A stretch of DNA of 64,000 bases, from contig NZ_JAACJE010000001.1 in the NCBI RefSeq assembly GCF_010020825.1, positions 3,596,001 through 3,660,000 of the forward strand. The letters run 5' to 3'. The notes beneath the pieces were generated by a model. It was not told the DNA's origin and did no database searches. It was given only the letters and a program-made list of their open reading frames with translations. The stretch comes from Acidovorax sp. 210-6 (GTDB lineage Bacteria; Pseudomonadota; Gammaproteobacteria; Burkholderiales; Burkholderiaceae_C). The translations under genes were made by a program, and so were the position numbers. Positions 1-9,235 of the stretch are shown here, piece after piece (position 1 is the stretch's first letter; every line of letters starts with the position of its first letter).

Positions 1-934
<934 letters not shown>

Positions 935-937
935 CGT

Positions 938-970
938 AAAAAAACCCGCCCCCGCAGTTGCAGAGGCGGG
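938..970 (-). terminator. Rho-independent terminator of fabA-fabB
   Basis: On the minus strand a GC-rich hairpin (CCCGCC pairing with GGCGGG around a short loop) is followed by seven T residues. It lies 27 bp past the fabB stop codon and ends a few bases from the stop of the LysR remnant on the other strand. Confidence 0.8.
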
Positions 971-996
971 CCGACTGGCTCAAGCCAGCGGGGGGA

Positions 997-2220
997 TCAG
1001 GCGCCCTGCCAGCGACGCAGCACCAGGCTGGCGTTGGTGCCGCCAAAGCCAAAGCTGTTGGACAGCACGGTATTCAGAATGGCGTCGCGCGTGCGGGTGA
1101 CCAGCGGCATGCCGCCCAGCAACGGGTCGGGGGTTTCGACGTTGACCGAACCGGCGATGAACTGCTTGCCCAGCATGATGAGGCAGTAGATGGCCTCCTG
1201 CACGCCCGTGGCGCCCAGCGAGTGGCCGGTGAGTGATTTGGTGGACGAGAACGGCGGCACCTGGTCGCCGAACACGGCCTGCATGGCGCGCACTTCCTGC
1301 ATGTCGCCCACAGGGGTGGAAGTGCCATGGGTGTTAATGTAGTCGATGGGCGCATCCAGCCCTTCCATGGCCTGCTTCATGCAGGCAATGGCGCCGTCGC
1401 CCGAGGGGGCCACCATGTCTTCACCGTCGCTGGTGGCGCCAAAGCCCACCACTTCGGCCAGGATGGTGGCGCCGCGCGCCTGGGCGTGCTCCAGGCTCTC
1501 CAGCACCACGGCACCGCCGCCGCCGGCGATGACGAAGCCGTCGCGGTTGGCGTCGTAGGCGCGCGCAGCCTTCTCGGGTGTGGCGTTGTACTTGCTGGAC
1601 ATGGCGCCCATGCCGTCGAACAGCAGGGCCATGCCCCAGGACAGTTCCTCGCCGCCACCGGCGAACACCACGTCCTGCATCCCCCAGGCGATTTGCTGCG
1701 CGGCCGCGCCGATGCAGTGCGCCGAGGTGGAGCAGGCCGAGGTGATGGAGTAGTTGATGCCCTTGACCTTGAAGTTGGTGGCCAGGCATGCCGACACGGT
1801 GCTGCTCATGCAGCGCGTGACCTGGTACGGGCCCACGCGGCGGATGCCTTTTTCACGCAGTGTATCGGCCGCCTCGATTTGGTTGGCGGGCGAACCGCCA
1901 CCCGAGCCCATGATGAGGCCGGTGCGCGGGTGGCTGACTTGCTCGGGCGTCAGACCTGCCTGCTTGATCGCGTCTTCGAGCGCAATCTGCGCGTAGGCTG
2001 CGGCATCGCCCATGAAGCGCAATTGCTTGCGGTCGATGCGCGCCTCGATGTCGATCTCGGGCACGCCCGCGACCTGGCTGCGCAGTCCCAGTTCGGTGAA
2101 CTTCTCCACGGCCTTGATGCCGCTCGTGCCCGCGCGCAACGAGGCCTCCACTGTGGCCCAATCGTTGCCAATGCACGAGACGATGCCCGCGCCCGTGATG
2201 ACTACGCGCTTCTTGGTCAT
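997..2220 (-). CDS. fabB: beta-ketoacyl-ACP synthase I (FabB)
   Basis: A 407-residue condensing enzyme of type II fatty-acid synthesis that joins malonyl-ACP to acyl-ACP in the cytoplasm. The Cys-His-His triad is visible: the nucleophile in [11 protein letters not shown], the first His in [11 protein letters not shown] and the second in [10 protein letters not shown]. The glycine-rich end [12 protein letters not shown] is typical. The ATG overlaps the TGA of fabA by four bases, the classic fabAB pair of the anaerobic route to unsaturated fatty acids. That pairing favours FabB over FabF. A strong terminator follows, so fabA-fabB probably form a complete transcription unit. Confidence 0.95.
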   Translation of the reverse strand: MTKKRVVITGAGIVSCIGNDWATVEASLRAGTSGIKAVEKFTELGLRSQVAGVPEIDIEARIDRKQLRFMGDAAAYAQIALEDAIKQAGLTPEQVSHPRTGLIMGSGGGSPANQIEAADTLREKGIRRVGPYQVTRCMSSTVSACLATNFKVKGINYSITSACSTSAHCIGAAAQQIAWGMQDVVFAGGGEELSWGMALLFDGMGAMSSKYNATPEKAARAYDANRDGFVIAGGGGAVVLESLEHAQARGATILAEVVGFGATSDGEDMVAPSGDGAIACMKQAMEGLDAPIDYINTHGTSTPVGDMQEVRAMQAVFGDQVPPFSSTKSLTGHSLGATGVQEAIYCLIMLGKQFIAGSVNVETPDPLLGGMPLVTRTRDAILNTVLSNSFGFGGTNASLVLRRWQGA

Positions 2221-2738
2221 GCCGCTTCCTTGCTGTCGCCTTCGCGCAGAAACAGGCCCACGCGCAGGTCATTGGCTACGTAGATTTCCTTGCCGTCGGC
2301 GAGCAGGCGTGCGTCGCCGATGGCCATGTTGAGTTTGCGCTTGATGACGCGCTTGATATCGATCTCGTAGGTGACGAGCTTCACATCGGGGCCCACTTCG
2401 CCCGTGAACTTGACCTCGCCCGCGCCCAGCGCGCGGCCCCGGCCCGGCAGGCGCAGCCAGGTGAGGTAGAAGCCGATGAGCTGCCACATCGCGTCCAGCC
2501 CCAGGCAACCGGGCATGACCGGATCACCCTGGAAATGGCAGGCAAAGAACCACAGATCCGGCTTGACGTCCAGTTCGGCCACGATCCGGCCCAGGCCATG
2601 GGCACCACCGTCGCTGTCGATGTGCGTGATGCGATCGAACATCAGCATGGGCGGCAAGGGCAGGCGTCCGCTGTCGGGGCCGAACAGCCGGCCTTCGCCC
2701 GAGGCGATCAGTTGGTCATAGGAAAAGGATTCGGCCAT
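2217..2738 (-). CDS. fabA: 3-hydroxydecanoyl-ACP dehydratase/isomerase (FabA)
   Basis: This 173-residue hot-dog-fold enzyme dehydrates 3-hydroxydecanoyl-ACP and isomerises trans-2- to cis-3-decenoyl-ACP, the branch point to unsaturated fatty acids. The active-site His lies in [19 protein letters not shown] and the catalytic Asp is the last residue of that stretch, with WQLIGFYL after it as in the family. The length is normal (E. coli 172). The gene is first of the fabA-fabB pair, and its stop overlaps the fabB start. About 80 bp without obvious features separate it from the end of lnt upstream. Confidence 0.95.
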   Translation of the reverse strand: MAESFSYDQLIASGEGRLFGPDSGRLPLPPMLMFDRITHIDSDGGAHGLGRIVAELDVKPDLWFFACHFQGDPVMPGCLGLDAMWQLIGFYLTWLRLPGRGRALGAGEVKFTGEVGPDVKLVTYEIDIKRVIKRKLNMAIGDARLLADGKEIYVANDLRVGLFLREGDSKEAA

Positions 2739-2818
2739 TGTCAGTCTTGCTCCGCATCGGCGGCTGGGCCGCCCTGGTTTTCATCGTGCCCGCCCCGGGA
2801 TGTCATGGCGGACCCCCA

Positions 2819-4417
2819 TTATCCCGTATGCCTTGGGCCCTTTGGCACTCGCTTGCGCAGGGCCGCCATCATCAGCACCAACCCACCCAGAGCCCACAGC
2901 GGCCAGAGCCCCCAGTGCCCGGCCCAGTGGGCATAAGGTGTGGGCGCACCATCGCGCCCTTCCACCTGCCCCACCAGCACACCACGCTCGTGGCGTGCCA
3001 ACTGGTGCGTGACCACGCCCCGGTGGTCGATGATGGCCGTGGCGCCGGTGTTGGTGGCACGCACCATGGGGCGCTCAAACTCCAGCGCACGCATGCGCGC
3101 AATGGCCAGGTGCTGATCGATGGCCAGCGTGTTGCCAAACCAGCCGATGTTGCTCAGGTTCACCAGCACGGTGGGCGCTGGCCTGCCGGGCTGGACGAAC
3201 AGTGCGGCCAGCTCCTCGCCAAACAGGTCCTCGTAACAGATGTGGGGCGCAAAGCGCTCCCCGCGCCAGTCGAACGTAGGCTGGACCAGCGCGCCCCGGT
3301 TGAAGTCGCCCAGCGGGATGCGCATCAGATCGGTGAACCAGCGGAACAGAGGCGGGATGAACTCGCCAAAAGGCACAAGGTGGTGTTTGTCGTAGCGGTA
3401 CACCTCGCTCTGCCCGGCGCGCAACCCCATCACCGAGTTGGTGTAGCCCTCTTCCATGCTGCCCAGGGGCAGGCCGATAAGGGCCGCACGCTCAGGCTGG
3501 GCAAAGTGGTCTTGCAGGCCCTGGAGGTAGCCCTCGGGCAGTTGCTGGGGCAACAGCGGCAAGGCGGTTTCGGGTGCCACGACCAGCGCCCGGTGCGGCT
3601 GCAGGAGCAGGTCGCGGTACCACTGCAAGGCCATGGGCACACCGGAGCCGGGTTCAAACTTCTCGTCCTGCGGGATGTTGCCCTGCAGCAGCACCAGGGG
3701 AACTGGCGTCTTGCGCCCCTGGATGGGGGTGTGGCACGCCTCCACGGCGCAGTGTCGGTCCAGGGCGGCTGCTACGCCAATGGCACCGAGCAACAGCACC
3801 AGCGCCCAGGCCCGCAGGCTGCGCAGATCGGACATGCGTACCTGCACCAGCAACATGGTCAGCGCAGCCGCCACCGCGCCCACGCCGTACACACCAACCC
3901 AGCGCGCCAGCGCCGCCAGCGGCCCCTGCACATGGGCATAGCCGCCAGCGCCCCAGGGAAAGCCCGTCCACCAGACGCCACGCGCCAGCTCGGCCAACAA
4001 CCAAAACGCTCCGAAAACAATAGCACCTTGCGCCCGTCCCTTGGGCGCAAAGTGCACAAAAAGCCCTGAAATCAGCGCATAGTAGCTGCCCAGAAACATT
4101 GCCAGCGCCAGCACCGCAGCCGCGGCCAGGGGCGCCGCCAGGCTCCCGTAGGTGTGCATGGAGACATAGAGCCACCAGAAGGTACCCGTGAGCCAGGCCG
4201 TGGCAAACACACCGCCCAGCAGTGCACCGCGTCGCCAGCCCTGCGAAACGCTCAGGAGCCAGGCGAGCACGGCCAACGAGGCCATCTGCAACCACCACAA
4301 GGGCTGGCCGTTGCCCGGCCACGCGAGCGACGCGGCCTGAAGCCCCCCAGCCGCAGCCGCCCACCACAGCGCCAGCCAGCGCCTGGGCTGCGCTGGCGCG
4401 TACCGTGGGGAAGTCAT
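2819..4417 (-). CDS. lnt: apolipoprotein N-acyltransferase (Lnt)
   Basis: A polytopic inner-membrane enzyme of 532 residues that adds the third acyl chain to lipoproteins. The N-terminal half has several hydrophobic helices. The C-terminal nitrilase-like domain shows the triad contexts: Glu in VVAPETALPLL, Lys in YDKHHLVPFGEF and Cys in APHICYEDLFGEE. The chosen ATG overlaps the corC stop by four bases. A longer in-frame start would lie deep inside corC and add a non-hydrophobic extension. Positions 4020-4062, within the gene, match the 43-nt palindromic repeat (family C) in antisense orientation, in a loop between membrane helices. Confidence 0.93.
   Translation of the reverse strand: MTSPRYAPAQPRRWLALWWAAAAGGLQAASLAWPGNGQPLWWLQMASLAVLAWLLSVSQGWRRGALLGGVFATAWLTGTFWWLYVSMHTYGSLAAPLAAAAVLALAMFLGSYYALISGLFVHFAPKGRAQGAIVFGAFWLLAELARGVWWTGFPWGAGGYAHVQGPLAALARWVGVYGVGAVAAALTMLLVQVRMSDLRSLRAWALVLLLGAIGVAAALDRHCAVEACHTPIQGRKTPVPLVLLQGNIPQDEKFEPGSGVPMALQWYRDLLLQPHRALVVAPETALPLLPQQLPEGYLQGLQDHFAQPERAALIGLPLGSMEEGYTNSVMGLRAGQSEVYRYDKHHLVPFGEFIPPLFRWFTDLMRIPLGDFNRGALVQPTFDWRGERFAPHICYEDLFGEELAALFVQPGRPAPTVLVNLSNIGWFGNTLAIDQHLAIARMRALEFERPMVRATNTGATAIIDHRGVVTHQLARHERGVLVGQVEGRDGAPTPYAHWAGHWGLWPLWALGGLVLMMAALRKRVPKGPRHTG
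4020..4062 (+). repeat. family C palindrome, antisense copy inside lnt
   Basis: It fits the 43-nt layout of the other copies: ATAGC at the start, GCGC at bases 11-14, an 11-nt spacer, GCG next, and an A-rich tail. The hairpin arms TTGCGCCC and GGGCGCAA are perfect. It is more diverged than other copies at the tail (TGCACAAAAA in place of GGCCAAAAA). It lies antisense to lnt and encodes residues around FAPKGRAQGAIV there. Confidence 0.5.
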
Positions 4418-5295
4418 CCGGCAGCCGCTGCCGAATCGGGCGGCAATGGCGCCACCTTGAACCAACGCACCGCCCCGCCCTTGGTGTGCAGCACCACGAA
4501 CTGCAGGCCGCACAGCGCGAGTTGCTCGCCCCGGCGCGGCACATGGCCCATTTCGTGGGCGATCAGACCGCCGATTGTGTCGAATGCTTCGTCGGCGTCA
4601 CTGCCCACAACCTGCACGCCGAAAGCCTCGCTGACGCGCTCTACCGGCGTATCGCCGCTGACGCGGTAAGTGCGGTCGGCCAGCGCGAAGATGTCGCCTT
4701 CTTCCTCGGGAATATCGAATTCGTCCTCGATCTCTCCCACGATCTGCTCCAGCACATCCTCGATGGTGACCAGCCCGGCCACGCGGCCGAATTCGTCGAT
4801 GACCACAGCCAGGTGGTTGCGATTGCCGCGGAATTCGCGCAACAGATCGTTGAGGCCCTTGCTCTCGGGCACAAACACCGCCGGGCGCAGGAGTGCACGG
4901 ATGTTCAGCTCGGGCGCGCGCTGCAGCTTGAGCAAATCCTTGGCCATGAGGATGCCGATGATGTTCTCGCGCTCACCCTGGTACACCGGAAAACGCGAAT
5001 GCGCGGTGCTGATGATGAGGTGCAGCATCTCGTCATACGGCGCATCGATGTTGATCAGGTCCATGCGCGGCGCCGCCACCATCACGTCGCCCGCCGTCAT
5101 GTCGGCCATGCGGATCACGCGTTCGAGCATGACGCGCGAATCGGCGCCGATCACGTCGTTGCTTTCGGCCTCGGCCAGGGTTTCAATCAGCTCTTCGGCC
5201 GAGTCGGGGCCAGGGTGGATGAACTCCACCAGTTTTTGCAGAAGCGTGCGCTTGTCTTCGCGTTCAGGCGAGCGCGCAGGGTGTGGTTCGGACAC
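4414..5295 (-). CDS. corC: CorC/HlyC-family CBS-domain protein
   Basis: A 293-residue soluble protein with two central CBS domains (about residues 65-190; HSRFPVYQGERENIIGILMAKD and FGRVAGLVTIEDVLEQIVGEIEDEFD are characteristic contexts) and a C-terminal CorC_HlyC domain. E. coli CorC is linked to magnesium and cobalt efflux; the biochemical role is inferred from family. Its stop overlaps the start of lnt, the usual corC-lnt couple. In many proteobacteria phoH and ybeY lie directly upstream, but here they are about 54 kb away (58.6-60.1 kb). The region upstream holds family A element 5335-5602. Confidence 0.9.
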   Translation of the reverse strand: MSEPHPARSPEREDKRTLLQKLVEFIHPGPDSAEELIETLAEAESNDVIGADSRVMLERVIRMADMTAGDVMVAAPRMDLINIDAPYDEMLHLIISTAHSRFPVYQGERENIIGILMAKDLLKLQRAPELNIRALLRPAVFVPESKGLNDLLREFRGNRNHLAVVIDEFGRVAGLVTIEDVLEQIVGEIEDEFDIPEEEGDIFALADRTYRVSGDTPVERVSEAFGVQVVGSDADEAFDTIGGLIAHEMGHVPRRGEQLALCGLQFVVLHTKGGAVRWFKVAPLPPDSAAAAG

Positions 5296-5334
5296 AGCCT
5301 AGGGTGCAGGACGTGCGGTAGTGGGACAGGCCCC

Positions 5335-5602
5335 TAGTGTAGTGCTTCACTCTGATTGGCACTTTCAGCCAGTGGCCAAGGGGTCAGCTGCTAGGCGCAG
5401 GGGCGCAGGCATAGCGGGTTACGTCAAGCCACTGCAACAACGCAGATGGCCCCTTGGCCACTGGCCCGAAGGGAGCCCCGAAAAAGCCGCCCAGCGTCGT
5501 TGCAGCGCTTGACAAGGGCACCACCATTGCCCGCGCGCTGCGCCTAGCCGGGCAGCTTTTTCGGGGCTCTGAAAGTACCAATCAGAGTGAAGCACTACAC
5601 TA
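5335..5602 (-). repeat. family A structured palindromic element, 268 bp
   Basis: Terminal arms 5335-5368 and 5569-5602 are inverted copies matching at 33 of 34 positions. Inside, three more stems follow with no unpaired bases between them: 5369-5383 with 5450-5464 (15/15), a mini-hairpin at 5465-5473 (CCC-TTCG-GG type on the minus strand), and 5474-5492 with 5550-5568 (18/19 plus a wobble). Read on the minus strand, the arm interiors hold the family core: a small hairpin followed by GCAACGACG in the first arm, and GTTGTTGC and CGCCTAG in the second. It lies 49 nt after the GNAT stop and 39 nt before corC on the same strand, so it would be in their transcript. Short open frames crossing it are not thought to be genes. 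Same length and junction as 34821-35088. Confidence 0.85.
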
Positions 5603-5650
5603 AGATAATGGTTTGCCATGACGGCACGGATCGTGTGCCGAGGTCCGCGT

Positions 5651-6385
5651 TCAGCGATCGGTGGACCCCAGCGCCTTGCGCACACCTTCGCGCACTTCAT
5701 CCCCCATGCCGCGCACGCTGGCCAGGAAGGCCCAGAACTGCTTGGCCTGGCGCTTGAGTTGGTAGTCCACCTCGCCGTACTGCTGCTCGACTATTTCGGT
5801 CATGCGGGAGTCCAGATTGGGGGGCGGCAGTTGCAGAAACGCCTCTGATTCGGAGCCATCGCGCTGCACCACGGCCCCGGCATTGCTGGCGATGCGCAGC
5901 ATGGCCGTGTTTTCGGTCAGTGCATGGATGAAGACCATGCGCACACCCGCGTTGCGCGCGTGCATGACGGCCCGGTCGAACAGCCGCGCCCCGTAGCCAC
6001 GCCCGCGTGCACAGCGCGCCACCGAAACACCGAACTCGGCGCAGTTCGCATGCTCGGGCAGGGGCGTATAGGCCAGGTGCGCCATCGCGATGAGTTCGAG
6101 CCGACGGTTGTAGATACCGAAGATGTCATCACGGTCAAAGTCGAGCTGATCCACATAGCGCCGGATCTGCTCGTCACTGGCCGGGTAGCCAAAGCGCAGA
6201 TAGCGATCTTCCGCATCCAAAGCGAACAAATGCCTGGCGATGCGCTCGCGGTGGCTGGGCCCCAGCGAACGGATCGGCACCATCAGATGCTTGGCGGCGC
6301 CAGGCGGGCGCCCGCCCTTTCCCCGTGTCGATACGGGATCGGCAGTGTCCAAGGCGGCCTGAAGCCATTCGTTGTTTGCGGTCAT
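5651..6385 (-). CDS. GNAT-family N-acetyltransferase
   Basis: About 244 residues with a central acetyl-CoA-binding GNAT domain: SVARCARGRGYGARLFDRAV is the pyrophosphate-binding loop and helix, and HALTENTAMLRIASNAGA gives the following strand and helix. Flanking segments are longer than in a minimal GNAT. The substrate cannot be told. The start chosen (MTANNEW) lies 6 nt after a good -10 box, so the message may be leaderless. An upstream in-frame ATG at 6436 would precede that promoter. Downstream on the same strand are the family A element and corC. Confidence 0.8.
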   Translation of the reverse strand: MTANNEWLQAALDTADPVSTRGKGGRPPGAAKHLMVPIRSLGPSHRERIARHLFALDAEDRYLRFGYPASDEQIRRYVDQLDFDRDDIFGIYNRRLELIAMAHLAYTPLPEHANCAEFGVSVARCARGRGYGARLFDRAVMHARNAGVRMVFIHALTENTAMLRIASNAGAVVQRDGSESEAFLQLPPPNLDSRMTEIVEQQYGEVDYQLKRQAKQFWAFLASVRGMGDEVREGVRKALGSTDR

Positions 6386-6391
6386 GGAACC

Positions 6392-6420
6392 AATATAGGG
6401 GTTTTCCCTGGCAATTCCAA
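6392..6420 (-). promoter_or_regulatory. predicted sigma-70 promoter of the GNAT gene
   Basis: The minus strand has TTGGAA, a 17-nt spacer and TATATT. The -10 box ends 6 nt before the ATG, which places the transcription start at or near the A of the start codon and predicts a leaderless mRNA. Confidence 0.5.
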
Positions 6421-6596
6421 GACATTTTTGCTGCATTGCAACAATTCAACACAAACCCGAATTTAGTGCATGAAATCAATGACTTGCAAAAGAGCCCGCT
6501 TGCCCACACCAGCACAAGGTGTCGGCACGGAGACAGGTTGGGAGTCTCCGATGCGCTGCCCGTGACCCTTCACCAGGCCACGCGCGGTGTTGGCCT

Positions 6597-7079
6597 TTAC
6601 ACCGGTACCGCCGTGGTGGTCTTCACACGGTCGAGCACGAAGCTGGTCTTGCAATCCTGCACGCTGGGGTGCTTGAGCAAGGTGTCCATGATGAAGCGGC
6701 TGTAGTGCGCCATGTCGGCCACCACCACGCGCAGCAGGTAGTCCATTTCGCCGGTCAGTGAAGCGCACTCCACCACCTCGGGCCAGGTCTGCACGCTGGC
6801 GCGAAACACATCCATGGGGTTGCGCTTGTGGGTTTCGGTGTGCTTTTCCAGCCGCACATTGAGGTAGGCCGTGAGCCCCAGGCCCACCGCCTCGGGGCGC
6901 ACCAGTGCCACATAGCGATCGATCACGCCGCTCTCTTCCAGGCGCTTGACACGGCGCAGCACGGCACTGGGCGACAGGCCCACCTGCTCGCCAATCACCT
7001 CGTAGGTTTCCCGGCCGTTGTGCTGCAAACAGCGCAATATAGCCCTATCCAGCTTGTCCAATGCGTCAGAAGTATTCAT
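6597..7079 (-). CDS. Lrp/AsnC-family transcriptional regulator
   Basis: A 160-residue regulator with an N-terminal winged helix-turn-helix (LDRAILRCLQHNGRETYEV, then SPSAVLRRVKRLEESGVI) and a C-terminal RAM ligand-binding domain (WPEVVECASLTGEMDYLLRV). Such proteins form octamers and usually sense amino acids. The start MNTSDALDKLD is the family's usual one, and a longer frame adds an unlikely extension. The gene is divergent from the secreted lipase, and the two share a 156-bp region with two perfect inverted repeats. Autoregulation or control of the lipase is possible but not shown. About 210 bp separate its stop from the GNAT start, holding weak hairpins (for example 6531-6551). Confidence 0.88.
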   Translation of the reverse strand: MNTSDALDKLDRAILRCLQHNGRETYEVIGEQVGLSPSAVLRRVKRLEESGVIDRYVALVRPEAVGLGLTAYLNVRLEKHTETHKRNPMDVFRASVQTWPEVVECASLTGEMDYLLRVVVADMAHYSRFIMDTLLKHPSVQDCKTSFVLDRVKTTTAVPV

Positions 7080-7127
7080 GACGCAATTATTACGCGCCAC
7101 CCATCCACGGAGATCACTTTGCCCTTG

Positions 7128-7209
7128 TATCGGGTATGTCCCGATAGTGATAACCCATGGATTACCCAACAATAAATTCCACAAAAACGCACGGTCGTTC
7201 GTTTTTGTG
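7128..7209. promoter_or_regulatory. two inverted repeats in the lrp-lipase intergenic region
   Basis: TATCGGG and CCCGATA pair around 5 nt at 7128-7146. CACAAAAACG and CGTTTTTGTG pair around 10 nt at 7180-7209, 26 nt before the lipase start. Both arms are perfect. Either could be an operator or, for the second, a leader hairpin just upstream of the AGGAGA ribosome binding site. Confidence 0.5.
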
Positions 7210-7235
7210 CAATACAAAATCCACAGGAGACATTC

Positions 7236-8168
7236 ATGACCGGTTTCATTCGCCGCGCGCTGCGCGGCCTGGCGTTCGCGTGTGCGTCCCTAGCTCTGTT
7301 GCACGGCGCCCATGCAGGCACCTACACCCAGACGCGCTACCCCATCGTGCTGGTGCACGGGCTGTTTGGCTTTGATTCGGCGCTGGGCGTCGATTACTTC
7401 TACGGCATCCCCGAAGCGCTGCGCCGCGATGGCGCCAAGGTCTATGTGGCCCAGGTGTCGGCCGCCAACAGCACCGAGGTGCGCGGCGAGCAACTGCTGG
7501 CCCAGGTGAAGAACATCCTGGCCATCACGGGTGCGTCCAAGGTCAACCTGATCGGCCACTCTCACGGCGGCCCCACCACGCGCTACGTGGCCGGTGTGGC
7601 GCCGCAGCTCGTGGCCTCGGTCACCTCGGTGGGTGGCGTGAACCGCGGCTCGCGCGTGGCCGACATCATGCGTGGTGTGGCACCTGCAGGCAGCGTCAGC
7701 GAGAGCGTGGCGAACGGTGCCGCCAAAGCCCTGGTCACCCTGATCAACCTGACCTCGGGCGGCAGCAGCCTGCCGCAAATGCCCACGGCCGCGCTGGATT
7801 CGCTCACCACGGCTGGTTCCGCCAAGTTCAACCAGCGCTTCCCCGCCGGTGTACCCACCAGCGGCTGCGGCAACGGCGCCGAACTGGTGAATGGCGTGCG
7901 CTACTACTCCTGGACCGGCACCAAGACGCTGACCAACCTGCTGGACGTGAGCGACGCCCCCCTGGCCGTGCTGGGCCTGGTGTTTGGCGAAGCCAACGAC
8001 GGCCTGGTGTCTGCCTGCTCGTCGCGCCTGGGTAAACACCTGGGCGACTACTCGCAAAACCACTTGGACGAAGTCAACCAGGTGCTGGGTCTGCGCGACT
8101 GGTTCGCTACCGATCCCGTCACGGTGTACCGCCAGCAGGCCAACCGCCTGAAGAACCTGGGCCTGTGA
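7236..8168 (+). CDS. secreted triacylglycerol lipase (family I, foldase-dependent type)
   Basis: A 310-residue alpha/beta hydrolase with a signal peptide (hydrophobic core ending AHA, cleaved before GTYTQTRYP). The oxyanion region IVLVHGLFGF and the nucleophile elbow IGHSHGG match Pseudomonas/Burkholderia lipases of families I.1/I.2. Asp in EANDGLVSA and His in NHLDEVNQ complete the triad. Two Cys (SGCGNG and VSACSS) could form the conserved disulfide. AGGAGA precedes the ATG. The stop overlaps the next gene, a lipase foldase, which supports type II secretion of an active extracellular lipase. Confidence 0.9.
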   Translation: MTGFIRRALRGLAFACASLALLHGAHAGTYTQTRYPIVLVHGLFGFDSALGVDYFYGIPEALRRDGAKVYVAQVSAANSTEVRGEQLLAQVKNILAITGASKVNLIGHSHGGPTTRYVAGVAPQLVASVTSVGGVNRGSRVADIMRGVAPAGSVSESVANGAAKALVTLINLTSGGSSLPQMPTAALDSLTTAGSAKFNQRFPAGVPTSGCGNGAELVNGVRYYSWTGTKTLTNLLDVSDAPLAVLGLVFGEANDGLVSACSSRLGKHLGDYSQNHLDEVNQVLGLRDWFATDPVTVYRQQANRLKNLGL

Positions 8169-9121
8169 TGCACAAGGCGGTGTGGGCCGGTGGAGCAGTC
8201 GCCGCCCTGGCCGGTGCGGGCGCACTGTGGTGGTTTCTGGGCGGGGACACCTCGCCCACCGACACCGCACCGCCCGCCGCCCAGGGCCAGGGGCCTGCAC
8301 AGGCCCTGGCCCGCGCAGCCCCACCGCCCCACCCCCTCGGCCAAGGACGCACAACCCCAGGCGCAGCGGGCAACGACCCGTTGCTGACCCCCGGCCTGCG
8401 GGACGCCATCGAGGCCATGTTGCACGACGCCGGCGAAGCCGGCAGCCCCGACGCCTTGAAGCTGCGGCTGGAGGCGCTGGTCGGCCAGCACTTTGCGCCA
8501 GAGATGACCACCCGCGCCCTGGCCCTGGCGCGGCGCTATGTGGACTACCGGGTGGCGCTGGGACAACTGCGTCCCCCCGCCGATCCGCTGGACCCCCATG
8601 CCATGCGACAGGCGCTGGAGCAGCGCCAGAAGCTGCGCCTGCAGCACTTCGACGGCGACGAGTACGAGGCCTTGTTCGGCCAGCAACAACTGCTGGACCA
8701 GGCCCTTCTGGCCCGCTTGGAGATCGAGCGCAACACCGCGCTGAGTGCCGAGGAGAAGCGCAAGGCCCTGGCCGAGACCGAAGCCCAGTTGCCCGCCCCG
8801 CTGCGCGCGCAGCGCAGCGAATCTGTGGCCCATGTCGGCGCCGCCCAGCAAACCGCCGCCTTCAACGCCCAGGGGGCGGACGATGCCACCCGCTTTGCCC
8901 AGCGCAGCGCCACCTACGGCGCCGAGGCCGCAGAGCGCCTGGCACGCCTGGACCGCGAAGAGCGCGACTGGAACGCCCGGTTGGACCAATACCAACAAGC
9001 GCGCAGCGCCGGGCAGGATGCCGCCCGCCTGGATCAACTGCGCCAGACCCTGTTCACCCCCGAAGAACAGCTGCGCCTGGAAGGCGCCCTGGGCCTGCGC
9101 AGCCCTGCGCAAAACCGCTGA
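8168..9121 (+). CDS. lipase-specific foldase (LifO-type), divergent motif
   Basis: About 317 residues: an N-terminal membrane anchor (AVAALAGAGALWWFLGG), a Pro/Ala-rich linker, then a charged helical domain ending FTPEEQLRLEGALGLR, as in lipase chaperones that fold the partner lipase in the periplasm. The ATG overlaps the lipase TGA (TGATG); a GTG three bases earlier is the alternative. The family signature R-x-x-F-D-Y-[FC]-L-[ST]-A is not present. The equivalent place reads LRDAIEAMLHDAGEA, keeping only the Arg, the Leu and the Gly-Glu. Function is inferred mainly from the helical C-terminal half and the lipase gene upstream. Confidence 0.75.
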   Translation: MHKAVWAGGAVAALAGAGALWWFLGGDTSPTDTAPPAAQGQGPAQALARAAPPPHPLGQGRTTPGAAGNDPLLTPGLRDAIEAMLHDAGEAGSPDALKLRLEALVGQHFAPEMTTRALALARRYVDYRVALGQLRPPADPLDPHAMRQALEQRQKLRLQHFDGDEYEALFGQQQLLDQALLARLEIERNTALSAEEKRKALAETEAQLPAPLRAQRSESVAHVGAAQQTAAFNAQGADDATRFAQRSATYGAEAAERLARLDREERDWNARLDQYQQARSAGQDAARLDQLRQTLFTPEEQLRLEGALGLRSPAQNR

Positions 9122-9235
9122 TACAGCACCCGTTTCGCGCACATGGATTTGATGTGACGCAAAATTCCTGCAAACACCTTGTTTTATGAGGCCCATTTCG
9201 CGCGAACACTGATCTCCCTGGCGCCTACAGTGCAT

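Noticed and set aside
2738-4069. Long open frame on the plus strand opposite lnt
   Set aside because: It is a high-GC shadow rich in Arg, Gln, His and Ala, with no family features. lnt on the other strand is certain.
5335-5602. Interpretation as an ordinary MITE
   Set aside because: The terminal repeats of the four family members differ in sequence, whereas MITE ends must be conserved for their transposase. No target duplication was seen.
5384-5700. Short open frames over the 268-bp element upstream of corC
   Set aside because: They follow from the palindromic sequence, have no ribosome binding site or family resemblance, and cross the stems.
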